From the NCBI GenBank assembly GCA_022818135.1, contig JAFMSR010000003.1:16529381-16593380 (forward strand): a stretch of 64,000 nt of DNA. Reading direction: 5' to 3'. The notes under the pieces are model-generated. The model was not told the DNA's origin. It saw only the letters and a list, made by a program, of their open reading frames with translations, and ran no database searches. Of the stretch, positions 39,050 through 50,200 are shown in pieces (positions within the stretch are counted from its first letter, which is position 1; every line of letters begins with the position of its first letter). This DNA is from Saxidomus purpurata (lineage: Eukaryota > Mollusca > Bivalvia > Venerida > Veneridae). The position numbers were made by a program, and so were the translations under genes.

Positions 39050-39082
39050 ATGGCAGTTTGTGTAGCTGTCATTGCCAAAGAG
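39050..39082 (+). CDS. TRAPPC2L: TRAPPC2L exon 1 (coding part)
   Basis: It encodes [11 protein letters not shown] and ends at the donor GTGATC, a weak but acceptable match. The 5' UTR extends upstream to an unknown start. Confidence 0.9.
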
Positions 39083-42000
39083 GTGATCTATTTACAATCC
39101 GTTTACTGTAAATCATGAAATATTTACGAGTACTTTATTTTCGTGTTTTTTACAATAGAGCAATCCTTCACAAATTCATCATTTTGCTTAAATGCACCGG
39201 AAGTGATATTTTTTAACAAAGTGAACCTGTAGGCACGCTTGGTCATGGTCTCATAACTTGATGACCTGGAGAGTAAAAAAAATGACCAGCAGATTTCCCT
39301 ATGGATTTGAGGTCAGAAGGTCAAGGTCACCAGGACCTTTGATATTGAAATAGTTTCCAAGTCATTAGTCAAGAATCAGTCAGCATACTTTTTCCACATT
39401 ACTGATTGCATCAAGGGGGGCATTCGTGTTTTACGAATAGATCTTATTGTAATGCATTTTCTGACTGAGCTTGTTTTGCTTAGTTTCCTTTAAATAATTT
39501 GTGTTTTGTTTTGTAGAATTACCCTATGTACATAAAGGCAGCGTCTGCAGACAGTGAATTAAAGTTTTACTACACAGTTCATACATCTCTTGATGTCATT
39601 GAGGAAAAAATATCATCATCGGGTAAAAATGCAAACGATCTTCGGGAGCTATATCTAGGTTTACTTTATCCCACAGAGGACTATAAAGTGTATCCTTAAA
39701 AATATTAAGACACAAAAAATATGTGTTTTCAGTCTCCTGACCTGCCATAACTCTTTACTGCGGACCTCAAATTTTTTTATCCCCCCGCCAAAGGTGAAGG
39801 GGATATTAGAAATGGTCTCCGTCCGTCCGTCCATCCATCCGTGCTCACATTCTGGTACTTTGGTGGCTATACAGACAACAGGTAACAGTGCATTTACTTT
39901 GATGTCATTCATTCCGTAATGCTGTTAAGTGGCTAAAAAGAACAATGGGGAGAACAAAAGGCTAGCCACATAAGTATCAAAATGTGAGTACGTCCGTCCG
40001 TGCGTCTGTCCCAATTTTGTCCGGAGCATAACTCCAAAAGTACTTGAGTGATTTTCTTCAAACTTCATACACTGACATAGCACATTGGTAGGAAGTGCAG
40101 TGTGCAAGAACAATAACTCTACCTGGCCTACTTTTATAGTTATTCCCCTTTATCAGATTTACTTTAAAAGTTTTGTCCAGAGCATAACTCCAAAAGTACT
40201 TGAGGGATTTACTTCAAACTTAATACACTGACATAGCACATTGGTAGAAAGTGCAGTGTGTAAGAACAATAACTCTACCTTGCCTACTTTTAGAGTTATT
40301 CCCCTTTATCAGATTTACTTGAAAAAAAAATTCCAGAGCATAACTCCAAAAGTACTTGAGGGATTTTCTTCAAACTTAATACACTGACATAGCACATTGG
40401 TAGGAAGTGCAGTGTGCAAGAACAATAACTCTACCTTGCCTACTTTTAGTCAAATAGAAAAAATATCATACCTATACTGATAATGAACATTAATATAATT
40501 TTGCAAACCTTCTCTTCATTGCCTTATTCTTTTTCCACTTACTTGAAAACTGTACTCAGCATGACCATAACTATATGGCTTTTTAAGGATTTCCTCTCAC
40601 CAAGTAAAATGTACGAAAGTACAACCTTCAGGTAACTTCTTCCCGGCGGGGGGATTAACCATGTGTAACATGGCTCTTGTTTTTATGAGAAAATGACCAA
40701 AAGATTGATATTAAAGTGTTTCAGAACAAAAAGGCAAAAGAATAATCTAAAAATAACTGCCCACCAACCTTAAATCTTCAGAGACCTGAAGCACATAATT
40801 TTTGTTTTGCCTTATGTACAATATTTGTGACTGGCACTAATAATTTTTTACCTCCTCTTAGCACTACACCCACAACGAATTATACGTAGTTGGCAGATTT
40901 TGACCAAACTTGTCAGAAATTTAATTGTTATCATGTACCAGTCCTCTAATTGACACAAATTGAGATTGGACCAGAAAGTAGATCTATAGCAAAAAGTGTT
41001 GGGTTTGTTGTGCCTAAACTTTGTCTGAATGTCACCTTGGTACCATATCTGTTTCCAATAGATACCCATAGCTCGTATGAAGAAGAGTGTCACAAGTCAA
41101 GAAACAGAATGTAGCAGTACAAATTTATTTTATCTCTACAGTTTACTAGTAAAACTAATAAATGAGATTTTGATGAAACCTGGTTAGAATTTTATTCAGC
41201 CCAATGGGTATATCAAATGTCAAGCTCTTTTTCTGTTTTAGTCTGTCTGTTTGTGTCCTTAACATTAAACAGGTATGGATATGTAACCAATACAAAGATC
41301 AAGTTCGTCATTGTGGTGGAATCCTCAAACACAACACTGCGAGATAATGAAATAAGAAGTGTGAGTTGTTCCTTGATGATTTGGTATCCCTCTGTACTTA
41401 CTGTAAATTGGGTAATATTCGTGATGATTTAATTCACGCTATTTTGCGAATTTCCCACTTTGCTAATTTGAAAATCTCGCAAGATTCATTTCGCATAGAT
41501 TTACTATCAGAGAATTTCATTTCGCAAAACAAGTCTGTCAGCACACAAAACACAAAATTTTTGCCACATGAGAATTACCCAATTTAGAGTTTACAGGTAC
41601 AGTCTTGGACTCCTCATCTGCAGGTCCCAAGTTTGAATTTTGTCAGTGAGTTTAACTGCCCCTTGGCCTCCATAATTTAGATTTAGCTGTCATTAATAGA
41701 CTACATCTACTCCAGAATATTTTCAGTTAAAGTCAAATATATTCAATGAGCTGCCATTATAAGATCAGAACACCAGCACTCATTTTTCTGTACAGTTCAG
41801 TGTAAGAAATAAAACGCACAGGATATGACACCAACTGTTAACAGAACCAAAATACAATTTGAAGGGAGCTTGCCAACAGTTAATAGAAAAGTTTACTTTT
41901 GTGTTTACCGGTATTTATGACTAACTTCAGCACTGGTATTGCTACCATGTTGTAAACTCTTTGTAACAAACATTGATAACTGTCAATTCTGTTTCAGATG

Positions 42001-42412
42001 TTCAGAAAATTACATAATGCTTATGTGGACATGTTGTGCAATCCTTTTTACATTCCTGGAGAAAATATTACTTCAAAGTAAGTTGATAGATTTAATAGTG
42101 TAAATTAAATATCAGCAGTACTTAATTAAAATGCTGTTGAAGCAGAAATTGAACGGCTGTATACCTCGGAAATCTGTCAAATAAAGGAGGTAGAAGTAGA
42201 TTTAAAAATTTACTCACTGGAACAAAAGGAAAATGTTTTTCTATACTTCACATTTGCCCCTCAATGTCAGACAACAGTTTTGAACATACACTAGAGATGT
42301 AAAAATTGTTCTAATGTTGAAATTGTAGTCAGTATTGGATATCATCTTAAATTGTGTCGATTTTTGCTTCAGAACATTCAACAACACTGTGATATCAATG
42401 ATGCAAGAGTGA
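39050..42412 (+). CDS. TRAPPC2L: TRAPPC2L, TRAPP complex subunit 2-like
   Basis: Five exons (39050-39082, 39517-39689, 41273-41360, 41998-42077, 42373-42412) encode about 137 residues, close to the 139-140 of vertebrate TRAPPC2L. The protein is a small longin-fold subunit of the TRAPP tethering complexes acting in ER-Golgi and Golgi traffic. Diagnostic stretches are the start [14 protein letters not shown], then [45 protein letters not shown] and CNPFYIPGE. Reading phases join correctly at every GT-AG junction and no stop interrupts. The start is fixed by the conserved N-terminus. An AG at 38956-38957 could open an exon with 5' UTR. A pearl-like element lies just upstream and another repeat fills intron 2. 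Confidence 0.95.
39517..39689 (+). CDS. TRAPPC2L: TRAPPC2L exon 2
   Basis: The acceptor TTGTAG precedes it. It encodes 57 residues from [10 protein letters not shown] to YPTEDYK plus two bases of the next Val codon. The donor is GTATCC, a weak match, but the phase fits exon 3 exactly. Confidence 0.92.
39780..40682 (+). mobile_element. Repeat with CCCCCCGCC/GGCGGGGGG ends in TRAPPC2L intron 2
   Basis: The left end tccccccgccaaagg pairs with the right end cccggcggggggatta. After a ccgtccgtccgtccatcc stretch come three tandem units of about 155-165 bp, each containing agcataactccaaaagtact and actgacatagcacattggta. The tail is accatgtgtaacatggctct. It has the same head-core-tail plan as the pearl-like elements but a different sequence. 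Confidence 0.7.
41273..41360 (+). CDS. TRAPPC2L: TRAPPC2L exon 3
   Basis: It completes the split Val codon and encodes [18 protein letters not shown] and then [11 protein letters not shown]. The donor GTGAGT follows. Confidence 0.93.
41998..42077 (+). CDS. TRAPPC2L: TRAPPC2L exon 4
   Basis: It encodes [20 protein letters not shown] and then GENITS, plus two bases of a Lys codon. The acceptor is TTTCAG and the donor GTAAGT. Confidence 0.93.
42373..42412 (+). CDS. TRAPPC2L: TRAPPC2L exon 5 and stop
   Basis: It completes the Lys codon and encodes [12 protein letters not shown] followed by TGA. The residues correspond to the AFDNMVTSMM-like end of the vertebrate protein. Confidence 0.9.
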
Positions 42413-42769
42413 CCATGTGATGTGTATATAATAGACAGTACTCAAGGTGGTCGTCAGCTTATGTACATAACTTGTTTGACGAGCCTGCTCAAACAGGCTG
42501 AAGTGTTTAACTTCAGTGAAAATGAAGTAATGCCCATGAAAAAAAACTGAAGTAAACTTAGTTTTTACAGCTTTTAGTGATGATGGCTAACGATGAAGAC
42601 TCCAATGTTCCTCGTCTGTTTGCTTGCAGGTGTGTTTGTGTTTTCAATTATCAGTATGGATGGGTAGTCTGCCATACATAATTTCATTTTATAGGACTTT
42701 TTTTTCTTAATATGTAATGTGAAAATGTGCAAATGTGCAACGTTTATTATTATAGAGTTTTAAAAGTGC

Positions 42770-42775
42770 AATAAA
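42770..42775 (+). terminator. Probable TRAPPC2L polyadenylation signal
   Basis: AATAAA lies about 360 bp past the stop codon, in AT-rich sequence and ahead of the next repeat. The cleavage site cannot be placed from sequence alone. Confidence 0.5.
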
Positions 42776-42989
42776 AACTTTGAACAGTGGATCAGGTCAT
42801 AAAATAAATTGTTTAAAATTAAATTGCTCAGTTTTATGATTGCCAGGTCAATAGCTGGAATCCAAACATTTAGGGACCCCTTTTAGGTTCTAACCTTGGC
42901 GTGACATATGGAAAAGTGATCCACAAGTATTACCCTTCCGCTTCGAAGGCAGGTGATATGAAAATGAGTCTATTGGAGTTGAATTTTAG

Positions 42990-43125
42990 ATATGTCCACC
43001 TAGGAGGTGTCATGGTCAAGAGTCACTGACTTTACATCCACATTAACCCTTTCATTGACTGAGGGTCATGGGTTTGAAGCCCTGCTACTAATCATGTCTC
43101 TTTATGTGAGAAAGTTGGCAGTTTT
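42990..43125 (+). mobile_element. SINE copy downstream of TRAPPC2L
   Basis: A tRNA-like head (tgtcatggtcaagagtcactg, then a gggtcatgggtttgaagccc B box) runs into atgtgagaaagttggcag. The same order, reversed, occurs at 47676 and 54236. Its 3' end is cut off by the next repeat at 43130. Confidence 0.6.
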
Positions 43126-43129
43126 TTTG

Positions 43130-43925
43130 TTGAGCCGCTTGCGAAAGCTCGATATAATTGTCCAAATGGCAGTTCGGTGTATGTGCGTCCGTCCGTCTGT
43201 GAGTTTAGTTTGTTCGAGCATATCTTCTTCATGCATGGAGGGATTTTGATGTAACTTGGTACAAATGTTAACCATCATGAGACGGAGTGTCATCCGCAAG
43301 AACCAGGTCCCTAGGTCTAAGGTCAAGGTCACCCTTAGAGGTTAAAGGTCAAATTCAAGAGTGACTTTGTCCGGAGCATATCTTCTTCATGCATGGAGGG
43401 ATTTTGATGTAACATGGTACAAATGTTCACCCTCTTGAGACAGAATGTCGTGCGCAAGAACCAGGACCCTAGGTCTAAGGTCAAGGTCACACTTGGAGGT
43501 TAAAGGTCAAATTCAAGAATGACTTTGTCCGGAGCATATCTACTTTATGCATGGAGGGATTTTGATGTAACTTGGTACAAATGTTCACCATTATAAGATA
43601 GAGTGTCATGCACAAGAACCAGGTGCCTAGTTCCAAGGTCAAGGTCACACTTAGAGCCCAAAGGTCAGATGCAAGAATAATTCAAGAATGATTTGTCCAG
43701 AGCATTTCTTCTTCATGCATAGAGGGATTTTGATGTTACATGGCACAAATGTTCACCACCATGAGACTGAGTGTCATGCGCAAGAACCAGGTCCCTAGGT
43801 CTAAGGTCAAGGTCACACTTGGAGGTTAAAGGTCAAATTCAAGAATATCTTTGTCCGAAGTTTCTTCTTCATGCATGGAGGGATTTTGATGTAACTTGGC
43901 ACAATTGTTCACCACCATGAGCTTC
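43130..43925 (+). mobile_element. Element with five ~158-bp internal repeats
   Basis: The head ttgagccgcttgcgaaagct is followed by a gcgtccgtccgtctgtgag stretch. Five units carry gagcatatcttcttcatgca and aaggtcaaggtcac, starting near 43216, 43374, 43532, 43700 and 43858. This is another bivalve-type repeat with an internal satellite core. Confidence 0.7.
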
Positions 43926-44740
43926 CCTTGTTTTTTAGAATTACTTCCCTTTGTTGTTACTATAAATAGCTTATTATTGTAACTGTTTTGTTACTTGCTG
44001 TAGAGTAAAATCGAGACCACTTTTCTGTGGTACAACATGCATGGTACATCCAATATTTAGGTGTATTTTGACATATCTCTACTTAAAAAAGGAGTTAGTC
44101 CTTTTGACAGCTGGCAGGCTCGGCATGTTGCGCGTGGGCATCTAGTTTGGCCTTGTGGTTTCAGAGAAGATTTTTAACGGTTTTCCTATATAAGCCTATG
44201 TAAAATCAAGTGACCCCCGGGACAGGGTCAATTTAAAATTGGGGGTCATAATTTGAATAACCTTGGTAGAGGTTCACTAGGCAATGCTGCATATCTAAGC
44301 TTTAGGCCATGTGTTTTCAGAGAAGAAGATTGTTAAAGTTTTTCCTGTTTGTTGCCATGGCAACCCAAGTTCTGCATGGAACATAATTTTAAGCAAGGAA
44401 CAAGGTTTCATCAACACTAATTAGGATTTTGAAGAAATTATGGTGCTAGAGTTTAAACACAGTTCAATATTGCAATATTGGCACAATTGTTCACCATCAT
44501 GAGGCTACCCTTGTTTTTAGAATTACTTCCCTTTGTTGTTACTATAAATAGCTTATATTGTAACATTTTTATTACTGGCCGTAGAGAAAAATCGAGACCA
44601 CTTTTCTGTGGTACAACATGCATGTTACATCCAATATTTAGGTGTATTTTGACCCATCTCTGCATGGTAAAGAGTTAGCCCTTTTGACATATGGCGAGCT
44701 TGACATGTTGCACGTGGGCATCTAGTGTTAAATTAGGGGC
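43926..44740 (+). repeat. Direct duplication (~235 bp) split by an inverted pearl-like fragment
   Basis: The block starting ttgttttttagaattacttc (about 43929-44155) recurs at about 44508-44732 with high identity, including gagaccacttttctgtggta. Between the copies (about 44150-44420) lies an inverted pearl-like fragment (caaaattgg/gggggtcataatttgaa, then tctgcatggaacata). This is nested insertion of one repeat into another. Confidence 0.6.
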
Positions 44741-45113
44741 CATAACTCTGGAAGAACTAATCCAATCAAGCCCATAATTGAACTCATAAAGGATCTTATG
44801 GTCATATACATTCTCTGTAAATATGGTTAGAGTTAGAGAAGAAATGACGGTCCTCAAGTGTAAACATAGTCAAATATTGCATTTTTTGTTAAATCAGGGG
44901 CCATAATTCAGGAAGTACTGATCAAATTAAACCAGTAATCGAACTCATCCGAGGTATTGTGGCCATATACATGTACATGGTATTCAAGCTTCATTATGAT
45001 TGTTTTTAAAATGTAGATGCTCGAATGTAAACAAACTAATTGTGGATGGACGGACTACGGACATTCAATGTCCTAAAATCTCACCATGACCATTCTGTGG
45101 TCAGGTGAGCTAA
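44741..45113 (-). mobile_element. Minus-oriented repeat with GTCC-rich head
   Basis: On the minus strand it starts with the hairpin agctcacctgaccacagaat, then gacattgaatgtccgtagtc. Two related units follow, each with a ggggccataa...aagtactgatc pattern. Confidence 0.5.
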
Positions 45114-45118
45114 AAAGG

Positions 45119-46385
45119 GACGAGGTGGCCCTATAATGCTCAACACATTGCAACACAGATCAGACCTGCATTTTTAACGTGGGCTATGAAGGTGTAACTG
45201 GGATAAATTCTTAATCAGCTATCAAAATATAACCTCATGACAACACGAGGTTTATTGTTGACTTGACCTAGTGACCTTATTTTGATCCAACATGAACATT
45301 TCAAACTTCATGTCGAGTTCATTAGGAAAAACATTTTGATTAATTATCAGGATGGATACAAAATGTGGCTTCTCAATGTGAGGACAACTGACACTGGGTA
45401 ATTAGAAAAGCTCCTCTTGAGCTTTAGTGAGCTTAAAAGTAGATATGATCAAAGAGTCATCCCAAAAGAAAGTCATTACTCCTGTATTTTCAAACTTATA
45501 TTTCATATGAGACACATTATATGTTTAACACACATAAATCGGATGGTACACAGAACATACAATTGATCTACATAAACATGTATAAAACAAACTTCATTAA
45601 AGGTCACAGTGTCTAGCTGTTAGATTTTGACCCACATTTTATAAAATATTGGCAACATCAAATGTGATAAATAACTGGATGTTACAATAACAATTGAAAA
45701 GAAGTTGAGTATACTGAATAGACAATCATTTATGATGAGTATTTTAAATCTGGAATTATCTGACATAGTGAATGTATATAATCCGGTCTGGGGTGTATAC
45801 ATGGTTGATATTCAGAAAATGAAATTTTATCGTGCATTCTTGAAATTAGTACTTCAGTGTTGCTAAATATTAGTGTAGTCTATGAACAGTTTCCATTTGA
45901 CAATATGGGTACTCTGCTCTCCAATTAGAAATTTTATTATGTTTTATACATTGTATAAACATTTCAATGAATACTCCTCAAATTTTGAGCAGTCAGGAAA
46001 TGTATAGGAGCTTCAGTCCCATATGTACAATTGAAGAATTCAAAAACTTTTTCTGTTTGTTGCATTCACAAAATACATTATTGAAAATGTCACGTTTTAT
46101 GTAGTTACCACATCTTCACTGTGATGGGATATGGCTTTTTGTCTCACATAATTATGATTGTGTGTATATTGAATGAGAGGCGACACACTTTCTGATCAAC
46201 AGCAACAACAAAATACCAACCATTGCTAGTAGATGAAAAGATAAGTTTGTGTCTTTGTATTGTAGCTGACATTAAATTTGGCTTGTTAATTTCACTTCGA
46301 CCAAGTGTTGTTTGCAACACACTGTGTAAATAAATCAAGTCTGGTTTTTATTGTTTCAGAAATACAACTGTTTATAAGTGTACAG
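45119..46385. repeat. ~1.25-kb repeat, copy A, 3' of TOP1
   Basis: 45119-45608 matches 62702-63140 in the same orientation (shared blocks include gcaacacagatcagacctgc and ggtacacagaacatacaatt). 45615-46385 matches 63145-63845 in inverted orientation (shared ggcaacatcaaatgtgataa and ttaccacatcttcactgtga). It begins about 750 bp beyond the TOP1 stop codon. It may be a mobile element or duplicated gene flank. Confidence 0.7.
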
Positions 46386-47139
46386 TATCACAGAATATCA
46401 TATACATATGAATGCATAATTATATCACAATTTAAATATCACAAATTGCTTTCACATTATCACATATATTCACTTGAATCTTGTCACAATATAATTATAA
46501 TTTAATTAAATGCAACAATCACATTTCATATCTATGAGACAGTAATTACATCACATGAAAATATCATATATATATATAATATAAGAGTTTAATGATTGTT
46601 GTGATCTAACAAGGTGACCTGTTCCACAAAGAGCAACCCATAAAGCAAAAGGATCTGGATCAAAAACTTGTTACATTCGGGATAGCAAATGCACCTTCAT
46701 TGCTGTTAAAACATTGTTCTATAATGATAAGCATTATTTTTGGACACAAAATGACCCATGTAAACTGGGGCTAAAGCATTTTTAATCTTTAAAACATGAC
46801 AGAGAATATTCTGTTGAATCTATTCTACATGTTCTTTAACAGGTAACCAGTTGAGTTATCTAAAATGTATTGCGTCTATAGGATTTCTACAGTTCAAATC
46901 AAGTACAAACCCAATTAACTTGTTCTGAGTGACTTGTTACTAAAATAACTGTCTTGTTTTAATATGAGAAAGAACTTTGGTTACATAAATAATTGTAAGA
47001 ACCTAAGATTCTGTTTCTTATCACCTATAAATTCAACTAGTAAAATACAAATAATTTGCTCAGTGCATGATTTTAGTATAATTTTGTGTCCCTTCACTGA
47101 AGTACACAAACAAGCAAAACAAAATATACTAATGAAATG

Positions 47140-47242
47140 TTAAAATCTAAAATCAGCTTCTGCCATATCAATTGCCCATTTGAATTTCTCTCTATGAAAT
47201 TTGTTGTAAACTTTTTCCACTGGTACTTCCCACTTCTTACAC
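47140..47242 (-). CDS. TOP1: TOP1-like exon 13 and stop
   Basis: It completes the Trp codon and encodes [20 protein letters not shown], then [13 protein letters not shown] and TAA. This is the conserved TOP1 C-terminus. The intron before it is about 4.3 kb and full of repeats. Confidence 0.93.
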
Positions 47243-50200
47243 CTGTAAACAGACAAATCAAGAACATTTCCTGAAACCACAATGCCTAGAGCTTAGTTTA
47301 TTGGCATGTATCATTGCCTGGTTGATCTCTATTAAGATTGTTGAAATCATGACGCCCAGGTCAGAATTGACCCTGCCTGAGGAGCAACTAATTTAACATA
47401 GGCTTATACAAGGAAAACTTCAAAATGCTTTTTGTCTAGAACCACTAGGCCCAGAGCTTAGATTTTTGGTATATAGCATTGTGTAATGGACCTCTATGCT
47501 TAAATCAGAACCCCGAAGGTCAAAATTGACCCTTTCTGCTACTGATGACCTTGTTTTATAGCCAATGGTAGTCAGGTGAGCGATATAGGGTCATCTTTGC
47601 TCTCTTGTTCAATGATTGTTTTGATTTGGTTTTTGAGTTTAACACCCTTTTTCAACAATATTTCAGTCATATACAGGCAGGCAGTTTACTTAACTACTGT
47701 TCCTGGGAAGAACCAGTACTAGACCCATATCCTACATTAAAAACTGCCAACTTTCTCACAGAAAAGAGATCATGGTCAGTAACACAGCTTGAACCAATGA
47801 CCCTCAATCTGTGAGAGGTTTTGTGATTACAAGTCAGCAACCATAACCACATGACCACAGAGGTGGTCCTCTATGATGGTGTATCATAAACAAACTTGAC
47901 CTTTATTTATTACAAGGCAGAAGCCTGCTGTATGACAAATGTAAAACAAGAGCACCGCCTGCGGATGCCTGACGCTCGTCTGATTTCATCCTTCTAAGTT
48001 TATTTATCACCATTTTTTAAGTAACAGTGTCCTTGACCTTGGCCCCAGAACACAATCCCACAAAAGGTTTAAAATTTCATAATAATAACTAGACACTAAG
48101 TTTCGTCACAATAATTAAACTGCAACTAAAGATGTTGTTTTTTTTCTCCATTTTTCTATTTTTAGAAAAAATCCTGGACTTTAACCCCATGAGCCCCAAA
48201 CACAATCCCAATTAATTAAAAAGTCTTTATTCATATGTATTACACATTTAATAATTTAAAAAGTTACATTATGTCAGTTGTAACAAAAGATATTGAACAT
48301 ATTACTGTTTTTTCTATTTTTAGTGAGTGACCTTGACAATGACCCCAGGAGTCCCAAAACCCAGCCCTATCTTCTTAAATACTTACTACAAACAAAAGTT
48401 GGTTACATTATGTCAACTGTAACTAAAGATATTGAATATAATACAGTTTTCCTATTTTTAGTAACAGTGACCTTGATCCCAGGAGCCCTAAAATACAATC
48501 CAATTAAAGATATTCATAAATATTTCTTATACACTAAGTTTGGTTGCATTATGTTGACTGTTACAAATATTGTGTGTGTGAAACTTTCTCAGTTTAGAAG
48601 GGGCAATAATCCAGCCAAATAAATTACAGGGTTATGTAACTTGTAAAATTCTTCATTTATACTATTGTACATTTGATAGTGAACAGGTATTCCAAAGTTT
48701 CAAAGTGACAGCTTTGATAGTTTGCATGTAAGTGACCCAAGCACAAAACTTAAACAAGAGGGCCATGATGGCCCTGTATCGCTCACCTGTCTACCATTGG
48801 CAAAAATAAAAGGTTATTAATAGCAGAAAGGATCAATTTTTACCTTTGGCTCATGATATCCTCTTAATAACCCTATGTAAAATCAAAAGACCCCCGCAGG
48901 CAGGGTTAATTTTGAACCTGAGGTCATGATTTGAACAATCTTGGTAGAGAGTCAATTATTGCCACATGCTGAATATCTAAGCTCTAGGCCTCATTATTTT
49001 GCTGTCTGATCATGATCTGCACTGTTGGCTATTCATTTTTTTGCTGTCTGATCATGATCTGCACTGTAAGCTATTCATTGTATGTTGGCTGGTCATGATA
49101 TGCACTGTCAGCTATTTATTTTTTGCTGTCTGATCATGATCTGCACTGTTTGCTATGCATTATTTAGCTGTCTGATCATGATCTGCACTTTCATTATTTT
49201 GCTGTCTGATCATGATCTGCACTTTCATTATTAAGCTGTCTGATCATGATCTGCACTGTAAGCTATTCATTATTTTGCTGTCTGATCATGATCTGCACTG
49301 TAAGCTATTCATTATTTTGCTGTCTGATCATGATCTGCACTGTAAGCTATTCATTATTTTGCTGTCTGATCATGATCTGCACTGTAAGCTATTCATTATT
49401 TTTCTGTCTGACCATGATCTGCACTGTAAGCTATTCATTATTTTGCTGTCTGATCATGATCTGCACTGTAAGCTATTCATTATTTTGCTGTCTGATCATG
49501 ATCTGCACTGTGAGCTATTCAATTTTTTAACAATTTATGGTACTTTCCAAAGTGATAGATACAACTACATTTTTTGTACCAAAATCTTTAACATGGAAGT
49601 TCAACTAGGGGTCAAGAACATGTATTGCATCATCGCTATTTAAAACTTTATATAAGTGCCAATTTTAGGCCAGAGTTTTTATATTGCTTGGTTTATGGGA
49701 AGTTTTCTAAAATATTGAGTATGAAGGACTTTTCCTACTATATTGAACAGAGCACATATTGAACATCAGTCTACTGCGCCTGTCAATAATCATCATTTTC
49801 GAACAAAATAAACACTTTAAAATAATTACTTTCAATTTTATATCCCTACTATTCTGACACTTCATTAACTAGTCTGTGTAGTCTGAACAGCGGAAATAAT
49901 AAAAATAAAATGTCAGTTCATAATGTCATTGTTATTCTACCTTTTCAAAAAATAGGACAGGCAGTCGCATAAACCAAGAGATATAAAAACTCTGGCCTTA
50001 CCATAGAGAGATGATTACAAGACAAATGTCATTTATCAATCTTATATGGTGTTAAAATACTGCAATAAAATTAGCAAATGAGGTGTTCAATAAACAACAC
50101 ATTATTAAAACTAGAAATCATCAAAACAACCTTTCTGACAAATTTCAAGGATATCTGGGCTGAAAATGTAACATCTAGAGTGTTAACAAGGTTTTTCCAT

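Noticed and set aside
48293..48622. 109-codon plus-strand frame
   Set aside because: It runs through degenerate ~150-bp repeat units and has no protein-like features.
49212..49643. 143-codon repetitive open frame
   Set aside because: It is a by-product of the 42-bp minisatellite, whose period is a multiple of three; two frames stay open and neither has a start context or domain.
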